From contig NZ_LMUK01000046.1 in NCBI RefSeq assembly GCF_009766005.1, positions 503,232 through 567,231 of the forward strand: a DNA stretch of 64,000 nucleotides, written 5' to 3'. Below are positions 1 through 8,449 of this stretch, piece by piece. Source of the stretch: Bradyrhizobium sp. S69. GTDB taxonomy: Bacteria; Pseudomonadota; Alphaproteobacteria; Rhizobiales; Xanthobacteraceae. The notes below the pieces were generated by a model. The model was not told the origin of the DNA. It was given only the letters and a program-made list of their open reading frames with translations, and did not search any database. A program made the translations under genes and the position numbers. Each line of letters begins with the position of its first letter. The stretch's first letter is position 1.

Positions 1-647
1 GGTTCGCTCAGATGGATGGCATTAACCCGATGCCGCCGGCCGACATGGTTGATCGCATGTATCTTTGCCGGATCCGCGTAAAGCCTGTTGGTCCGATCCG
101 CGATGACCGCGTCGTCCTCCCAGCTTCCTTCGAGCAGCTTGTAAATGACCTCCATATACTCGTCCGCCAGATCGTAGCGGTCGTCATGTTCGATCTGCCG
201 ATCGAGCCCCATCGCCCGCGCGGCGCTGTCGAGATAACCGGTCACGATATTCCAGCCCATTCGCCCCTTGGTGAGATGATCGAGGGTCGAGAGCCTGCGG
301 GCAAACAGATAAGGCGGTTCGTAAGTCGCATTCGAGGTAACGCCGAAGCCGATATTCTTTGTTACCGCCGCCATGACGGGAACGACCAGCAGCGGATCGT
401 TGATCGGAACCTGGACCGCGTTGCGGATCGAGGCGGCCGGCGAAGCGCCATAGACATCGTAGACGCCGATAATATCAGCCAGGAAAATCGCGTCGAACAG
501 CCCGCGCTCGGCGGTGCGCGCGAGATTCTGCCAGTATTCGATATCGGTGTAGCGCGGCGACTGATCGCGCGGATGCGTCCACATGCCATGCTGGATATGG
601 CCGACACTGTTCATGTCGAATGCGTTGAGGCGGATTTCCCTGGGCAT
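1..647 (-). CDS. LLM-class FMN-dependent monooxygenase (NtaA/SnaA/DszA type), C-terminus off the left edge
   Basis: An uninterrupted frame runs from an ATG at 647 to the left edge, giving the first 215 residues of a protein whose family is about 440-480 residues long. The translation has the luciferase-like TIM-barrel signatures of the NtaA/DszA branch: FDAIFLAD (about residues 51-58), a T-S-N-A-T-Y-E-P-P-Y stretch (104-113) and GRMGWNIVT (128-136). Family members use FMNH2 from a separate reductase to oxidise sulfur or nitrogen compounds. It starts 7 bases after the metI stop and is the last visible gene of the minus-strand operon flavoprotein-ferredoxin-metN-metI-LLM. The substrate cannot be read from the sequence; an organosulfur compound is inferred from the neighbours. 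Confidence 0.85.
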   Translation of the reverse strand, partial: MPREIRLNAFDMNSVGHIQHGMWTHPRDQSPRYTDIEYWQNLARTAERGLFDAIFLADIIGVYDVYGASPAASIRNAVQVPINDPLLVVPVMAAVTKNIGFGVTSNATYEPPYLFARRLSTLDHLTKGRMGWNIVTGYLDSAARAMGLDRQIEHDDRYDLADEYMEVIYKLLEGSWEDDAVIADRTNRLYADPAKIHAINHVGRRHRVNAIHLSE

Positions 648-654
648 GGCGATT

Positions 655-1320
655 TCAGCGATTCCGCAAGCGGCGATTGACCCGGCGCGCCAGATAATCG
701 CCAACGGTCTGCACGCTTTGCACCAGCGCGATGAGAACGACCACCACGGCAAGCATCATGTCCGGCATGAAGCGCTGATAGCCGTAGCGGATGCCCAGAT
801 CACCCAACCCTCCGCCGCCGACCGCGCCAACCATCGCGGAGTAGCCGAGCAGGCTGACAACCGCGAGCGTCAACGCCAGAACCAGCCCCGGCAGCGCTTC
901 CGGGATCAGGACCTTGAGCACGACCTGCAAGGGCGTCGCGCCGAACGACGATGCGGTTTCGATCAAACCGGAATCGACTTCGCGGATCGCGCCCTCGACC
1001 AGCCGCGCGATAAAGGGCGCTGACGCGATCGTCAGCGGTACGATCGCCGCACCCGATCCGATCGACGTGCCCGCGATCAGGCGCGTGAACGGAATGATCG
1101 CGACCACCAGGATGATGAAGGGGGTCGATCGGGTCGCATTGACGATAACACCGAGAATCTTGTTGACGGCCGGCGCCTCGAACAATTCCCCCTTCCGGCT
1201 CGTCGCCAGGAAAATTCCGAGCGGCAACCCGAAAAGCGTTCCGAACAGGGCCGCGACCGCGACCATGAAAAGACTTTCCCCGGTGGCCTGTACAATCAGA
1301 TTGATAAGGTCAAGCGACAT
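655..1320 (-). CDS. metI: D-methionine-type ABC transporter permease MetI
   Basis: This is a 221-residue inner-membrane permease, close to the usual 217 of MetI. It has about five hydrophobic segments and the cytoplasmic EAA loop at about residues 120-145 (ETASSFGATP followed by LIPEALPG), which docks on the ATPase. I chose the ATG at 1320 because the resulting MSLDLINLIVQ start matches the family; it overlaps the end of metN by 11 bases, which suggests translational coupling. A longer in-frame reading to 1389 would add 23 atypical residues. The cognate binding protein is not adjacent; a MetQ gene lies 19 kb away at 21158-21973. Transport of methionine or a related S-compound is inferred from family. 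Confidence 0.9.
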   Translation of the reverse strand: MSLDLINLIVQATGESLFMVAVAALFGTLFGLPLGIFLATSRKGELFEAPAVNKILGVIVNATRSTPFIILVVAIIPFTRLIAGTSIGSGAAIVPLTIASAPFIARLVEGAIREVDSGLIETASSFGATPLQVVLKVLIPEALPGLVLALTLAVVSLLGYSAMVGAVGGGGLGDLGIRYGYQRFMPDMMLAVVVVLIALVQSVQTVGDYLARRVNRRLRNR

Positions 1321-2431
1321 AGCCGAGGCGCTCCACGGAGAACTGACGTTGTGAAAGATAGGACAGCACCTTGGTGAGTCGGGCTTCATCGCCGGGCACG
1401 CCGAGCGTCAGCGAGCCGACATGCTGGCCTCCGATCTCATCGATACGGGCCGACAGCAACGCCACGTCAACGGCGAACTCGCGCGCCAGCCGCGACACCA
1501 GCGTGTCGCCGCCGTCCACGCCCCGAACCAACACGCGAATGACGGCCTGGTCGCCCGGTTTCCGCTGCGGTTGCAACCGGCTCGACAACGACACCGGCAC
1601 CGCGTCGCCGAGAACCTCGGTAAGGAAGCTCTGGGTGATCGCATGCCGCGGATGGGTAAATATATCGGCGACGTGCCCTCGCTCGACGATCTCGCCTGCA
1701 TCGAGCACGACGACTTCCCTGGCGAGTTGCCTGACGACGGACATCTCGTGGGTGATGAGGATGATCGTGACGCCGAGTTCGCGATTGATGTTGGCCAGCA
1801 GGTCGAGGATCGAGCGCGTCGTCTGCGGGTCGAGCGCCGACGTCGCCTCATCGGACAACAGTACGCTCGGCCCCGTCGCGAGAGCGCGGGCGATGCCGAT
1901 CCGCTGCTTTTGGCCGCCGGACAGCTCTGACGGGTAACGATCACGCTTGTCGGCGATATCGACGAGGTCGAGAAGTTCCGAAACACGCGTCGCGATATCG
2001 GATTTCGACCAGCCCGCGATTTCAAGCGGCAGGGCGATATTGCCCGCCGCCGTCCGCGACGACAGCAGGTTGAAATGCTGGAAGATCATTCCGATCGCGC
2101 GTTGCGCCAACCGCAATTGGTGGCCTGCGAGACCAGAAATGTCGCGGCCGTCGACGAAAACACGGCCGGCGGTCGGCTTCTCCAACCCGTTGATCAGCCG
2201 GACCAGGCTGGATTTTCCCGCTCCGGAGCGGCCGATGACACCGGTGATTGATCCGCGCGGAACGCCGAAATCGATGTCCTGCAGCGCGCGCACGCTCGGT
2301 TTGCCGCGATGGGCCGGATAGGTCTTTGAGACCGCCTCGAACCGAACCATCGGGGCCGGCTCCACATCGGGCGCGATAGGCGGGAACGACTCGATCGGCC
2401 GCAATGCCGTCGAGGATTGACGCACGTTCAT
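1310..2431 (-). CDS. metN: D-methionine-type ABC transporter ATPase MetN
   Basis: A 373-residue ABC ATPase. Walker A is GRSGAGKSS (about 67-75), the Q-loop FQHFNLL follows near 118, the signature LSGGQKQR is at about 170-177, and Walker B ends in the MetN-typical SDEATSALDP (about 193-202). The C-terminal 80 residues match the NIL/ACT-like regulatory domain that in E. coli MetN binds methionine and inhibits transport. An N-terminal extension of about 28 residues precedes the ABC domain. It lies 62 bases downstream of the ferredoxin gene in the same orientation and is followed by metI, which overlaps it. The NIL domain suggests direct feedback by the transported amino acid (family knowledge). 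Confidence 0.93.
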   Translation of the reverse strand: MNVRQSSTALRPIESFPPIAPDVEPAPMVRFEAVSKTYPAHRGKPSVRALQDIDFGVPRGSITGVIGRSGAGKSSLVRLINGLEKPTAGRVFVDGRDISGLAGHQLRLAQRAIGMIFQHFNLLSSRTAAGNIALPLEIAGWSKSDIATRVSELLDLVDIADKRDRYPSELSGGQKQRIGIARALATGPSVLLSDEATSALDPQTTRSILDLLANINRELGVTIILITHEMSVVRQLAREVVVLDAGEIVERGHVADIFTHPRHAITQSFLTEVLGDAVPVSLSSRLQPQRKPGDQAVIRVLVRGVDGGDTLVSRLAREFAVDVALLSARIDEIGGQHVGSLTLGVPGDEARLTKVLSYLSQRQFSVERLGYVA

Positions 2432-2493
2432 TCAAGGATTCCAGACTTTACATGGGACCGCACGTCCGAAGCGGGTGCAGTCTGTTGTCTCTT

Positions 2494-2814
2494 TCAGTGA
2501 CCAAACAGCAGATAGCTTCGATCGATCCCGCGACGGTCGCTGGTTTCATCGGTCCAACCGACCGCCCGGCGATAGCTGCCCATCGCGGCAGCTTGTTTCA
2601 GGGCAGCGAGGTCGACCTGCTGTGGCTCATCGGCAAAGGGCGACACGAACAGCGCGTCCTCGGGACAATAGAGTTCGCAGAGGAAACAGGTCTGGCAGTC
2701 GCCCTGCCGGGCGATCACCGGAATCCCGCCGGTCTTGTCGAATACATTGGTCGGACAGACGTTCACGCAGATGTCGCAGGAGGTGCAACGTTCCGCATCG
2801 ATGATCTCGATCAT
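2494..2814 (-). CDS. 2x[4Fe-4S] ferredoxin, AprB-like partner of the upstream flavoprotein
   Basis: A 106-residue protein with two complete four-cysteine clusters: C10-x2-C13-x2-C16-x3-C20-P and C40-x2-C43-x2-C46-x3-C50-P, each expected to bind a [4Fe-4S] centre. A polar tail of about 55 residues follows, giving the architecture of adenylylsulfate reductase subunit B (ferredoxin domain plus C-terminal tail), although AprB is longer at about 150 residues. Its ATG overlaps the stop of the flavoprotein gene by four bases, so the two are almost certainly made as a pair. The likely role is electron transfer to or from the FAD of that subunit. The physiological electron partner is unknown. Confidence 0.88.
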   Translation of the reverse strand: MIEIIDAERCTSCDICVNVCPTNVFDKTGGIPVIARQGDCQTCFLCELYCPEDALFVSPFADEPQQVDLAALKQAAAMGSYRRAVGWTDETSDRRGIDRSYLLFGH

Positions 2815-4439
2815 TCGGCCGCCTCCGCATAGGCCGCGGCGGCGTGCGGACGAAACGCTGTCCAGACCTCGTCAAGCCCGCCGGACGTAATGTAGTGCCG
2901 CTGCCGGTCGTCCTGATCGGGAAAATCATCGCGCCGATGCATGCCGCGGCTTTCCTGGCGCGCAAGCGCGCTGCGATACATCCACCGCGCTGTGGCCAGC
3001 ATGGCCGCGCCCTCCCGTGCCCGCAGCACATCGGACGCGTTTGCGGCATCGGCACTGGAAGCTTCAGCCCACAGCGCGTCGAGCCGCCGCAGCGACCCGC
3101 CGAGACGTCCCGCCTCCCGAAAATAATTCAGTTCATAGGGGACGACTTCGTCCCGGACGGCTCGCGTCAAATCGGCAGGGTTAAACGGCCGATTGGCGTT
3201 CTCCCGAAGCGCGACGGTACCAGCGCCCGATAGGGACCGCCTGGTTGCCGGGCCAATCTGCCTGGCATAGTCGGCGGCGCCCTGCCCCGCCCAGCCGCCG
3301 GACGACATCGCCCACGCCGCGTTGTGACTGCCGCCGCCGGTAAATCCGCCGCAGATCAGTTCGCGGGTTGCCGCATCGCCTGCCGCGTAAAGGCCCGACA
3401 CGCTGGTTGCGCAATCGTCGTTGACGATACGAAGTCCTCCGGTACCGCGCACCGTGCCCTCGAGCCGCAGCGTTACCTGGAAGCGATCGGTGAACGGATC
3501 GATGCCGGTCCGGTCGAAAGGCAGGAAGAAATTCGGTTGCGACGCGCGCATATGTTGCTGCACATCGCCGTCGGCCTTGTCGAGCCGGGCGTAGACCGGC
3601 CCCTGCAGCAGCGCGCGGGCGATGGCTGACCTGCCGCCCTTCGAGGCGGCACCGGGAACCACGCTGCCGTCTTCATAGGTGAAAGTCGCCCAGCCAAAGA
3701 ACAAGGTCTTGGTCACCGAGCCGAACGCGGTGGAGATCGCGTAAGGATTCGAAAACTCCATGCTGGTGAATTCGGCGCCTACTTCCGCCGCCATCAGGTA
3801 GCCGTCGCCGGTTAGGACGTTCGATCCCAGCGTCTTGCTGAGAAAGGCGCAGCCACCGGTCGCGATCACGACGGCCTTGGCGCGCACGGTCCATCGATCG
3901 TGCTTCTGGCGGCGCTCGCCCGTCGCGCCCGCGACCGCACCGTCTTCATCGACCAGCAGCTCGAGAGCCGGACTATGATCGAGAATGGTAACGCCGGCCT
4001 GCTTGGTGCGTTTGCGCATCAGCCGCATATATTCCGGTCCCTGCAGCGAGTTGCGCTGAGCTTTTCCGTTGCCGTCGACCGGATAGGGATAACCCCAATC
4101 GGCCAACTGATTGCTCCGATCGTAGGTGCGATCGAGTACACGGGCCATCCAGCGGCGATCCTGCAGATAGCCGCCCATCTTCTCGCGATTGGCCATCGCA
4201 GCCTCGCGAAGCGCCGGATCCGGATCGACATACCAAACGCCCGTTCCGGCGGCCGCCGTCGCGCCGGACGTCCCGCAGAAGCCCTTGTCGGCCAGCACGA
4301 CGCGCGCGCCGCGTTCGGCTGCGCCGATGGCAGCCCACGTCCCCGCCGGACCGCCGCCGATGACCAGAACGTCCGCGTCGAACTCAACAGATCCGGCCGC
4401 CGAGAATGTCCTTTCGGCGCGGATGGATTGATTTGTCAT
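2811..4439 (-). CDS. AprA/fumarate-reductase-type FAD flavoprotein
   Basis: A 542-residue flavoprotein. The N-terminal Rossmann dinucleotide motif GGGPAG is at about 28-33, followed by the basic strand end ADKG and G-T-S-G-A-T (about 57-62) typical of the succinate dehydrogenase/fumarate reductase/adenylylsulfate reductase alpha family. A second FAD-contact block occurs near residue 365 (LYAAGDAATRE ... GGFTGGGSHN). It is the first gene of the operon and is four-base coupled to the ferredoxin gene. AprAB interconverts APS and sulfite in sulfur bacteria, but here there is no Sat or Qmo gene nearby, so an APS reaction is not supported. A redox step on an organic sulfur substrate or product is an inference. 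Start at the ATG at 4439; no longer start is evident. Confidence 0.82.
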   Translation of the reverse strand: MTNQSIRAERTFSAAGSVEFDADVLVIGGGPAGTWAAIGAAERGARVVLADKGFCGTSGATAAAGTGVWYVDPDPALREAAMANREKMGGYLQDRRWMARVLDRTYDRSNQLADWGYPYPVDGNGKAQRNSLQGPEYMRLMRKRTKQAGVTILDHSPALELLVDEDGAVAGATGERRQKHDRWTVRAKAVVIATGGCAFLSKTLGSNVLTGDGYLMAAEVGAEFTSMEFSNPYAISTAFGSVTKTLFFGWATFTYEDGSVVPGAASKGGRSAIARALLQGPVYARLDKADGDVQQHMRASQPNFFLPFDRTGIDPFTDRFQVTLRLEGTVRGTGGLRIVNDDCATSVSGLYAAGDAATRELICGGFTGGGSHNAAWAMSSGGWAGQGAADYARQIGPATRRSLSGAGTVALRENANRPFNPADLTRAVRDEVVPYELNYFREAGRLGGSLRRLDALWAEASSADAANASDVLRAREGAAMLATARWMYRSALARQESRGMHRRDDFPDQDDRQRHYITSGGLDEVWTAFRPHAAAAYAEAAE

Positions 4440-4756
4440 GGACTATTGCTCCGCGCAGACCGTTCACGGCCAAATCAAGCCGCGCCGTTATCGTCGCGCG
4501 GCGCACCATTTCTGGCAATTTCAGATATTCGTGGAGAATTGGGTGAAGCTTCCCCGGTCGCCCTGCTGCGAAGAAGATTCATGTGGTCACACACATGACA
4601 TTTTCTATTGGCGCTAAACTCGACGCATACCTGCGTACGATGCCCGCCTGTAAAGACGAATTTTTCTTTTTTGTTCTGTCGGACCACCGTTTGTTTCCTT
4701 GATCGTCGCAAAGCGATATCTCGCTTGCTGCGTTATCCTCCGGCCGGAATCCCATT
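4440..4756. promoter_or_regulatory. 317-base divergent intergenic region with an inverted repeat
   Basis: This non-coding stretch separates the minus-strand flavoprotein operon from the plus-strand LLM gene at 4757, so it should carry both promoters. It is less GC-rich in its middle. The clearest structure is a perfect inverted repeat, CATGTG (4580-4585), six-base spacer, CACATG (4592-4597), a plausible dimer operator. No open frame with coding character was seen. Confidence 0.45.
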
Positions 4757-6097
4757 ATGGCGCCACGTCAACTGCACCTGAACGTCAATCTTCTGCACTC
4801 CGGTGTCTATGCGTCGGCATGGCGGCTGCCCGAGAGCGACCCGCGCGCTTGTTTCGATGTCGGCCACTACGTCCGCGTGGCGCAGATCGCCGAGCGCGGC
4901 AAGCTCGATGCGATCTTTCTTGCGGATACGCCCGCCATCACGGATCGGATCGATTATCGTCCGTTTCAGTCGCTGGAGCCGACCATCGTATTGGCGATGG
5001 TCGCGGCTGCCACCAGTCATATCGGCCTGATCGCAACCGCATCGACGACCTACAACGAGCCGTACAATATTGCCCGGCGGTTCGCGACGCTCGATCTTGC
5101 CAGCGGCGGCCGCGCCGGTTGGAACGCGGTGACCACGGCCGACGCGTCCGCGAGCCGCAATTTCGGCCTGCCTGCCGTCCTCGAACACAAGACGCGCTAC
5201 GACCGCGCCAAGGAATTCGCGGAAGTGGTTCATGCGCTATGGGACAGCTGGGAAGACGACGCCTTCGTCGGCGACAAGGCTTCGGCCAGGTTCGTGGACA
5301 CCTCAAAAGTCCATCCGATTGCCCACCGCGGCACGTATTATTCGGTGGCGGGCCCGCTGAACATGCCGCGGTCCCCGCAAGGAAGGCCCGTCACCGTGCA
5401 GGCGGGCGGATCGAACGATGGCCGGGATCTCGCCGCCGCCCAGGCGGACGCCGTTTTCACGCTGGCGCAGACGATCGAGGAAGGTGCAGCCTATGCGCGC
5501 GATCTGCGAGCGAGAGCTGCCGCCTACGGCCGGTCAGGCGAAGCCATCGTTATTCTGCCGGGTCTAGCGACAGTGATCGGCAGCACCGAGGCCGAAGCAA
5601 AACGGCGGCAGGACGAATTGTGGGAGCTCGTGCCCATCGAATACAGCCTCGCGCGCCTCGCCAACACGCTGCAGATCGATCCGGCATTGCTTGAACTCGA
5701 CAAGCCGCTGCCCGATCCGTTGCCGCTGCCCGCCAACGCCAATCACACCATGTTCCAGGGCACCGTGAATATTGCCCGCCGCGGCAACCTGACCGTACGT
5801 CAATTGTTGCGCGCACTCGGCGGCGGCGTCGGCCACCGCATCATCGTCGGGACGCCCGATTCGATCGCCGATGATATCGAAGCCTGGTTCAGAGCCGGCG
5901 CCGCCGACGGCTTCAATCTGATGCCGGATGTGCTTCCGACCGGCCTCGAGGTCTTCGTCGAAACGGTCGTGCCGATCCTGCAGCGCCGCGGCCTATTCCG
6001 CACGGAGTATCGCGGTTCAACGCTACGCGACCATTTCGACCTTCCGCGACCGCCGAGCCGCTTTGCCAAGCAGGCTCCAGCGGCGGCGTCCGCGTAA
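4757..6097 (+). CDS. LLM-class FMN-dependent monooxygenase (NtaA/SnaA/DszA type)
   Basis: A full-length 446-residue luciferase-like monooxygenase of the NtaA/SnaA/SoxA/DszA branch. Markers are LDAIFLAD near residue 50, a T-A-S-T-T-Y-N-E-P-Y-N block near 95-105, GRAGWN near 118-123, and the C-terminal GAADGFNLMP with a substrate-lid region before it. Family enzymes take FMNH2 and O2 and cleave C-S or C-N bonds or oxidise sulfones. The gene is divergent from the flavoprotein operon and converges on the SsuD-like gene with only nine bases between stops. It is clearly paralogous to the protein at 19731-21074, sharing the order of all these motifs. The flavin reductase at 11579 is the only candidate FMNH2 source seen in the window. 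Substrate unknown. Confidence 0.9.
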   Translation: MAPRQLHLNVNLLHSGVYASAWRLPESDPRACFDVGHYVRVAQIAERGKLDAIFLADTPAITDRIDYRPFQSLEPTIVLAMVAAATSHIGLIATASTTYNEPYNIARRFATLDLASGGRAGWNAVTTADASASRNFGLPAVLEHKTRYDRAKEFAEVVHALWDSWEDDAFVGDKASARFVDTSKVHPIAHRGTYYSVAGPLNMPRSPQGRPVTVQAGGSNDGRDLAAAQADAVFTLAQTIEEGAAYARDLRARAAAYGRSGEAIVILPGLATVIGSTEAEAKRRQDELWELVPIEYSLARLANTLQIDPALLELDKPLPDPLPLPANANHTMFQGTVNIARRGNLTVRQLLRALGGGVGHRIIVGTPDSIADDIEAWFRAGAADGFNLMPDVLPTGLEVFVETVVPILQRRGLFRTEYRGSTLRDHFDLPRPPSRFAKQAPAAASA

Positions 6098-6106
6098 GGA
6101 TCCCTG

Positions 6107-7201
6107 TCAGCGCTGGCTCAGTTGCCGTTCGGACCGGTCCGCGAACGACCCGGTCTGTGCCTGTCGCACGCGCGGAATCACCTCCCGCGCAAAGCGCTCC
6201 ATCTCCGCTTCAAATGGCTGGAACTGCAGCATGAACAGCTCGATCCCGGCGGCGTGGAAAGCAACAATGCGCGCCGCCACCTCGTCGTAACTGCCGACCA
6301 GCCCGGCTGCGGTCCCGCCGTTGCTGCCGACCCGCGGTGTCTTCTGCATCGTCTGCATCATCACGACTTTCGGATCGGTGTTCTGTTTCTGGATCGCCTT
6401 CATCGGCGCGTCCTTTGCCGCCAGGGCCAGCAGCCGCTCGTGGGCCGCTGCGGCCTGTTCACTGGTCTCGCGCGCGACGACGAAGGCGGAAAGACCGAAA
6501 CGAAGCGGCGCGGAATGGCGCGGCCGCGCCGCAACGTCGGTAATCAGGCTTGCGACGTCCTCCAGCGGCTGGCCATTGATGAACCATACGTCGCCGTGAT
6601 CGGCGACCAGCGCGCGCGCGGGTTCGGATTCGCCGCCCACATAGATCAGGGGGCGCGACCGGTAGATATCCTTTGGTCGGAGAGCGTAGTCGCGCACGTC
6701 GAAATGTTCGCCCTTGTATGTGAGCCGCTCGCCCTGCATCAGGCGCGACACCACCGAGATCCATTCCTGTCCGTAGGCGTAGCGCGCATCGTGCTCCGGG
6801 AAACCGATGCCGGCCTTCTCCAGCTCCGGACGATTCCACGCATTGACAAGATTGATCGCGAACCGTCCCCGGCTGATGTTCTCGATTTGAAGCGCCATCT
6901 TGGCCAGCACCACCGGGTGATACAGATACGGCTTGATGGCAGCGATGATCTCGATCCGGCTGGTCAAGGCCGCCAATGCTGCCGCCGAACTCCAGGCTTC
7001 GAGCTGGTCGAGATCCTCCTGATGAGGATTGACGGTGTGCTGAGCGATCAGGGTGGAATCATAACCGAGCCGTTCGGCCGCCAGCACCAGATCGCGATTG
7101 CGCTCCCATGACGCGTCATACGGTTCTTCGGGATCCTGATGCGCGGCGCGCGGCCCGTGGACCAGGGCCCAGATGCCAAATCGAAGGGGGTGCGCTGACA
7201 T
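6107..7201 (-). CDS. LLM-class flavin-dependent oxidoreductase, alkanesulfonate/dimethylsulfone monooxygenase-like
   Basis: A 364-residue luciferase-like enzyme, the length of SsuD (about 380) and SfnG (about 363), distinct from the longer NtaA-type paralogs here. Recognisable blocks are FGIWALVHGP at the N-terminus, a central Y-H-P-V-V-L-A-K-M (residues about 92-100), SRGRFAINLVNAWNRPE (about 107-123) and the GPxx-like SYDEVAARI near the C-terminus. I start at the ATG at 7201, preceded by AGAGAG, rather than at the longer in-frame ATG at 7324, because the extra 41 residues resemble nothing in the family. It is divergent from the ssuC-like gene at 7583, so they probably share a regulatory region. 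Desulfonation of a sulfonate or methylsulfone-derived substrate is inferred. Confidence 0.88.
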   Translation of the reverse strand: MSAHPLRFGIWALVHGPRAAHQDPEEPYDASWERNRDLVLAAERLGYDSTLIAQHTVNPHQEDLDQLEAWSSAAALAALTSRIEIIAAIKPYLYHPVVLAKMALQIENISRGRFAINLVNAWNRPELEKAGIGFPEHDARYAYGQEWISVVSRLMQGERLTYKGEHFDVRDYALRPKDIYRSRPLIYVGGESEPARALVADHGDVWFINGQPLEDVASLITDVAARPRHSAPLRFGLSAFVVARETSEQAAAAHERLLALAAKDAPMKAIQKQNTDPKVVMMQTMQKTPRVGSNGGTAAGLVGSYDEVAARIVAFHAAGIELFMLQFQPFEAEMERFAREVIPRVRQAQTGSFADRSERQLSQR

Positions 7202-7582
7202 TACGTTCTCTCTTTGCTGGATCGCCCGCATGATGTGTTTCGGAAATAGGTCGTTTTCACCAAAACGCATCGATAGATCAAGTACATCTGATGGAAAAGC
7301 CGACAATGAAACCTTGATAGACATTCCTTGCTATCTTTGGCTTGCAAAGAAATCAGAACACTCCGGAACGAACGACAATTGAAATACCGATCTATTTCTG
7401 TTCGGCCGAATTCGTGTGACAGTTTCCATCGTACGATCGAGGCTTCCGTTGATGCAACGGTGCATCGCTGATCGAGTGATAGCTGCCGCGCATTCCGCGC
7501 CTGACGTCCTGGTGTTCGTTGCATCCATGTTCGTTGCATCCATAGAGGCGGCATAAGGTTCGATCGACTAGGGAATACTCTG
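7202..7582. promoter_or_regulatory. 381-base divergent intergenic region between the SsuD-like gene and the ssuCBA operon
   Basis: No gene is apparent here. The stretch is locally AT-richer than its flanks and should hold promoters for both directions. Visible structures are an inverted repeat GATAG (7316-7320), ten-base spacer, CTATC (7331-7335), near-palindromic TTGATGCAACGGTGCATCG around 7449-7467, and a tandem 15-base duplication listed separately. These are candidate sites for a LysR-type sulfur regulator such as CysB or SsuR, but no consensus match was established. Confidence 0.45.
7514..7543. repeat. Perfect tandem 15-bp direct repeat in the divergent promoter region
   Basis: The unit GTTCGTTGCATCCAT occurs twice back to back (7514-7528 and 7529-7543), 40 bases before the start of the ssuC-like gene. 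It may be a repeated regulator half-site or a recent slippage duplication. Confidence 0.75.
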
Positions 7583-8449
7583 TTGAGCAATATCGAACAG
7601 ACTGCGGCGAATGTCGAATTTGATCAGCCTCAGCGCGCAGATGAGTCTTCCGCCTCGTCGGACAAACCGGGCCTGACGATCGGTCGTCACGGTTTGCTGG
7701 CGCTCTCCTGGCTCGCGCCGGTTGCGCTTGTCATCATCTGGGAACTGCTGGCCCGAGCCGGATGGTTGTCGCCGCAGGTGCTGCCGGCGCCAAGCAAGGT
7801 CATCCAAACCGCGATCAGGTTGGTGACGACCGATAACCTGCTGGGCGACCTCGGGATAAGTCTGCTGCGGGCCGCGGCCGGTTTTGCGATCGGCGGCAGC
7901 GTCGGCTTTACGCTCGGCATCCTGGTCGGGTTTTCGCGCATCGCGGAAGCCGCCATCGACCGCAGCATCCAGATGATACGCGCGATTCCGTTTATCGCGT
8001 CGCTGCCGCTGGTGATTGTGTGGCTCGGTGTCGGCGAGGCAGAAAAGATTTTCCTGGTCGCGCTCGGCGTCACCTTTCCGATCTACATCAACACCACCCT
8101 GGGGATTCGGCAGGTCGACCCCAAGCTGGTCGAACTTGGGCGCGTTCAGGGACTGAGCTCGCTGCAACTGATCCTGCGCATCGTTCTCCCCGGTGCGTTG
8201 CCGTCGATTCTCACCGGCATCCGCTACGCGCTGGCAACAGCATGGCTGGCGCTGGTCGTCGCCGAAACCATCGGCGCCCAATCTGGCATCGGCTTCCTGG
8301 CGATGGACGCGCGCGAATTCCTGCGCACCGATGTGATCGTGCTGACGATCGTGATTTACGCGCTGATCGGCGTCGCCGCCGATGCGATTGCCCGCCTGCT
8401 CGAACGGCGTCTGCTCGCCTGGCATCCCAATTACGGAGCCGCCCGGTGA
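7583..8449 (+). CDS. SsuC/TauC-type ABC transporter permease
   Basis: A 288-residue permease of the nitrate/sulfonate/taurine family with six predicted membrane segments after a polar N-terminus of about 40 residues. The EAA loop, GRVQGLSSLQ followed by VLPGALPS, lies at about residues 190-210 and contacts the ATPase. The only start giving this N-terminus is a TTG at 7583, with a weak AGGG about ten bases before it, so the exact start is uncertain. It is the first gene of a plus-strand operon of permease, ATPase, binding protein, DszC-like enzyme, flavin reductase and serine acetyltransferase. The stop overlaps the ATPase start (GTGA). Substrate, probably an aliphatic sulfonate, is inferred. 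Confidence 0.9.
   Translation: MSNIEQTAANVEFDQPQRADESSASSDKPGLTIGRHGLLALSWLAPVALVIIWELLARAGWLSPQVLPAPSKVIQTAIRLVTTDNLLGDLGISLLRAAAGFAIGGSVGFTLGILVGFSRIAEAAIDRSIQMIRAIPFIASLPLVIVWLGVGEAEKIFLVALGVTFPIYINTTLGIRQVDPKLVELGRVQGLSSLQLILRIVLPGALPSILTGIRYALATAWLALVVAETIGAQSGIGFLAMDAREFLRTDVIVLTIVIYALIGVAADAIARLLERRLLAWHPNYGAAR

Noticed and set aside
12..680. Plus-strand frame at the left edge
   Set aside because: The minus strand carries an unmistakable LLM monooxygenase N-terminus running off the edge, so the plus frame is its shadow.
2494..4439. Dissimilatory adenylylsulfate reductase (AprBA)
   Set aside because: Architecture is similar, but the ferredoxin is shorter than AprB and there is no sat, qmo, dsr or sox gene. 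I keep only the family-level call.
4440..4756. Possible SAM or cysteine-sensing riboswitch ahead of the metNI operon
   Set aside because: I looked for a SAM-II-like compact pseudoknot and T-box or SAM-I features and could not build one. Only the short inverted repeat is supported.
8020..8445. In-frame upstream extension of the ssuB-like ATPase
   Set aside because: It would overlap most of the 3' half of ssuC in another frame. The GTG at 8446 gives the normal family length.
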